Origin: Candidatus Helarchaeota archaeon
GTDB taxonomy: Archaea; Asgardarchaeota; Lokiarchaeia; Helarchaeales; JABXJV01
Reading direction: 5' to 3'
Length of the DNA stretch: 7,373 bases
Assembly (NCBI GenBank): GCA_013375355.1
Contig: JABXJV010000211.1
Span: 1-7,373, forward strand
This document shows positions 5,909-7,373 of this stretch, in pieces (within the stretch, counting starts at the first letter, position 1; each line of letters begins with the position of its first letter). The position numbers and the translations under genes are program-made. The notes beneath the pieces were generated by a model that did no database searches, had not been told where the DNA came from, and saw nothing but the letters and a program-made list of their open reading frames with translations.

Positions 5909-6331
5909 ATGGAAGATAGTGAAAAAACTACAATAAAATTTGTAGTAGCTGTAATTGATGATATATATAAATGGATGGAGAAAGTAACTCAATCCATCTC
6001 GACATTAAATAAATCATTGGAATCGTTATCTGATAATTTACTTAATCAAATTGTTGAAATATCTGAAAATTTTCAAACAATAACCGATTTAATTCGCTCC
6101 TCAAGAGATACTCAATTCAAAACTGTTTTTAATATGTTCTCTAAAAATATAGAAACAATTGAAGGCATTAGAGAAGTAGCACTAAATATGACAGACCAGC
6201 AAAAAGCAATCACAAATGATTTTTATAGAGTACTTGAACGGCTACAAAAAAAGATGTATTATGCGGATTACCAGACTCTTGTCTCAGATCTAAAGAACTT
6301 AGCGAATGAGTTAAAAACATTAACGGGATAA
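5909..6331 (+). CDS. Small helical coiled-coil protein, hypothetical
   Basis: Unrecognised protein of 140 residues from ATG 5909 (143 from GTG 5900). It is predicted all-helical. An N-terminal hydrophobic helix (IKFVVAVIDDIYKWMEKV, 9-26) is too charged at its end to be a clear membrane span. Long amphipathic segments follow (27-65, 68-95 and 100-138), rich in Ile/Leu/Phe at heptad-like spacing and in Asn/Ser/Thr elsewhere. There are no cysteines and no known catalytic motif. Its overall make-up resembles the preceding 127-residue protein and the convergent 182-residue protein, but I see no clear sequence homology between them. It is the last gene of the likely GTPase transcript, and its stop is one base from the stop of the convergent gene. 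A structural or adaptor role is inferred. Confidence 0.82.
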   Translation: MEDSEKTTIKFVVAVIDDIYKWMEKVTQSISTLNKSLESLSDNLLNQIVEISENFQTITDLIRSSRDTQFKTVFNMFSKNIETIEGIREVALNMTDQQKAITNDFYRVLERLQKKMYYADYQTLVSDLKNLANELKTLTG

Positions 6332-6332
6332 T

Positions 6333-6881
6333 TTAAAATTCGATATGAAATTTTTCGTCTTTTTTAACTTGTTTTTTCTTTTTTACTACTTTTTTTTCTT
6401 CAAGTTCAGATACCATTTCAGTCGGACTTTCTTTTTGAATTACTTCAGGTTCTATAATATTTTTTTTATTTGCAGTTATTTGTGGGTTTTTTGTTTGTTG
6501 CTGCAAATTTTTCCTCTGTATATTGTCTAATGATGAACGAATTTCATGAATCGTTTGCTTAAACTCAAATAATTGAGTTTCTCTTTGTAAAATATCAACA
6601 GTCTCTCCTAAAGCATTTTTTGCCTCAATTATAGAATCTACACTAATTTCTTTCCTAATATTATCAATACCTGTTGATAAAGTTTCTTTCAATTTTTCAA
6701 TACTGGTCCTTAAGTATTCACTACTTGCTTTTATTGATTCAGAAATGTCCTTAATGGTTTTTATTGTATCTTCCATAAACTTTTTCTGTAATTCATATCT
6801 CTCTTTTTCTGATGCTCTAATTAATGAAATGAATTCGATTATTTCTTTCATGAACCCCTTTGTATTTTCGTCCAAACTCAA
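6333..6881 (-). CDS. Coiled-coil protein with basic C-terminal tail, hypothetical
   Basis: Unrecognised protein of 182 residues. Residues 10-125 form a nearly continuous charged amphipathic helix with heptad-like Ile/Leu spacing, so it is probably an extended or self-associating coiled coil. A Gln/Asn/Pro-rich, apparently disordered linker (126-158) follows. The C-terminus is a strongly basic cluster (EEKKVVKKKKQVKK, 161-174) that could bind nucleic acid or acidic membrane. The start is TTG, preceded by GAAGG at nine bases. The ATG at residue 11 has AAGGGG close upstream and is the alternative. The first 11 coding bases (TTGAGTTTGGA) are identical to those of PolB1. The gene faces the GTPase/coiled-coil cluster and ends one base from it. 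Similar architecture suggests, but does not prove, a shared process. Confidence 0.82.
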   Translation of the reverse strand: MSLDENTKGFMKEIIEFISLIRASEKERYELQKKFMEDTIKTIKDISESIKASSEYLRTSIEKLKETLSTGIDNIRKEISVDSIIEAKNALGETVDILQRETQLFEFKQTIHEIRSSLDNIQRKNLQQQTKNPQITANKKNIIEPEVIQKESPTEMVSELEEKKVVKKKKQVKKDEKFHIEF

Positions 6882-6890
6882 TGGATTATG

Positions 6891-6895
6891 CCTTC
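6891..6895 (-). promoter_or_regulatory. Shine-Dalgarno-like GAAGG for the 6881 gene
   Basis: The transcript carries GAAGG nine bases before the TTG start. It is a moderate match that supports TTG over the internal ATG. Confidence 0.35.
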
Positions 6896-6918
6896 TTTTT
6901 TAATTAGATCTAATAGTA

Positions 6919-6928
6919 ACTATAAAAT
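6919..6928 (-). promoter_or_regulatory. Candidate TATA box of the 6881 gene
   Basis: On the minus strand this reads as ATTTTATAGT, about 40 bp before the TTG start, which would give a leader of about 15-20 nt. It overlaps the proximal arm of a 10-bp inverted repeat. The position is reasonable but the match is modest. Confidence 0.3.
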
Positions 6929-6958
6929 GTTAATCAGAATTATTTTTTATTAACATTT
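6925..6958. repeat. Perfect 10-bp inverted repeat, 14-nt spacer
   Basis: AAATGTTAAT at 6925-6934 is the exact reverse complement of ATTAACATTT at 6949-6958. It lies between the end of the TauE/SafE gene and the start of the 6881 gene, overlapping the latter's TATA candidate. It could be an operator for a dimeric repressor (arm centres 24 bp apart) or an AT-rich RNA hairpin. Confidence 0.6.
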
Positions 6959-6983
6959 GGTTTAATAGAAATTTATATTCTTG

Positions 6984-7032
6984 AAAAAATTGTATACCCA
7001 TATTATCTATTGGTTGGAAACTATAGAAAAAA
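6984..7032 (-). terminator. Two U6 tracts after the TauE/SafE gene
   Basis: On the minus strand, T6 runs occur at 7032-7027 (five bases after the stop codon) and at 6989-6984. Repeated U tracts just past a stop are the usual form of archaeal intrinsic terminators. Confidence 0.4.
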
Positions 7033-7037
7033 TAGTC

Positions 7038-7373
7038 TTATGATATTATACTACTAAAAAAATCCTCCAAATTATTAAAAAATACTTGAATAGGGTCAGA
7101 TGGGAGCAAAATTCTTATCCAAATTAATGGAATTGCAATGCAAATCGTAATTAATCCATAAATTTTTTTAATTTTTACATCTTTTAATCTATAAGTCACT
7201 CTTGACCCAATACTTGAGCCAACTACAGCTCCAATTCCTAAAAATATTCCGAAAAAAATAGCAAAAATAGGTAAATTACCATTTAAAATATGATTAATAA
7301 CACCTGAAGAGGAACTAAATATCATTATAAATAAGGATGTTCCTATTGCGACGTGAATCGAAATATTCATAAC
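7038..7373 (-). CDS. TauE/SafE-family membrane transporter, C-terminal part (5' end outside)
   Basis: The last 111 codons and stop of an integral membrane protein are visible; the frame continues past the right edge (Val codon at 7371-7373 before the visible Met). The segment IHVAIGTSLFIMIFSSSSG, followed by INHILNGNL and a Gly-rich helix (FGIFLGIGAVVGSSIGSR), matches the second half of TauE/SafE (DUF81) proteins, where an AxGTS motif begins a transmembrane helix. Three or four hydrophobic segments can be counted, with a basic loop (RLKDVKIKK) before the last long one. Family members are usually about 240-280 residues, so roughly half is missing because of the window edge, not a truncation. 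Members export or import small anions such as sulfite or sulfoacetate; the substrate here cannot be read. The Met at 7370 is probably internal. Confidence 0.85.
   Translation of the reverse strand, partial: VMNISIHVAIGTSLFIMIFSSSSGVINHILNGNLPIFAIFFGIFLGIGAVVGSSIGSRVTYRLKDVKIKKIYGLITICIAIPLIWIRILLPSDPIQVFFNNLEDFFSSIIS

Noticed and set aside
5909..5965. N-terminal hydrophobic helix of the 140-residue protein as a signal anchor
   Set aside because: The hydrophobic stretch FVVAVI is only about six residues before Asp-Asp, too short and charged for a membrane span.
6345..6530. 61-codon plus-strand frame with a very Phe/Tyr-rich product
   Set aside because: It is the antisense of the Lys-rich tail of the 182-residue protein; poly-Phe is the mirror of AAA/AAG codons. 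There is no ribosome binding site, and it is not a credible membrane peptide.
1..7373. CRISPR array, tRNA/rRNA genes, insertion sequences, or a defence island
   Set aside because: No regularly spaced repeats, cloverleaf-like GC-rich segments, transposase motifs or terminal repeats were seen by eye on either strand.

Overview
The window is AT-rich archaeal DNA that most resembles an Asgard (Lokiarchaeota-like) genome. The evidence is a family B DNA polymerase of the crenarchaeal PolB1/Dpo1 type, a eukaryote-like Rab/Ras-family small GTPase, a GIFT-domain protein that reads like the N-terminal half of eukaryotic IFT52, several coiled-coil proteins, archaeal TATA/BRE-like promoters, GGTGG/GTGAT-type ribosome binding sites and frequent TTG starts. 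The lineage is inferred from gene content; no rRNA or other taxonomic marker is present.

Layout. Bases 1-672 (minus) hold the 5' part of a gene for a helical protein with a proline-rich tail, which runs off the left edge. An AT-rich spacer of 162 bp with a 20-bp-period direct repeat separates it from the PolB1 gene (835-3426, minus). A divergent promoter region of about 180 bp follows, then the plus-strand GIFT/IFT52-like gene (3611-4807). A promoter at about 4857 precedes the Rab-like GTPase (4925-5446). Two small coiled-coil genes (5504-5887 and 5909-6331) follow on the same strand and probably share its transcript. A third coiled-coil gene (6333-6881, minus) converges on them with one base between the stop codons. 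The right edge (7038-7373, minus) holds the C-terminal part of a TauE/SafE-family membrane transporter whose 5' end lies outside.

How the genes may work together. PolB1 and TauE/SafE are housekeeping or transport genes. The middle block of GIFT protein, small GTPase and coiled-coil proteins has the composition of a GTPase-controlled scaffold or trafficking module. IFT52 and small Rab-like GTPases (IFT22, IFT27) are both parts of the eukaryotic IFT-B complex, so finding their likely archaeal relatives side by side is the most interesting point here. The functional link is inferred from adjacency and family resemblance only.

Smaller points of interest are a 5-bp hairpin that would mask the PolB1 ribosome binding site and TTG start, a 10-bp inverted repeat next to the TATA candidate of the 6881 gene, and a Pro-Lys-Pro-Val repeat tail on the leftmost protein. 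No tRNA, rRNA, CRISPR array or insertion sequence was seen.
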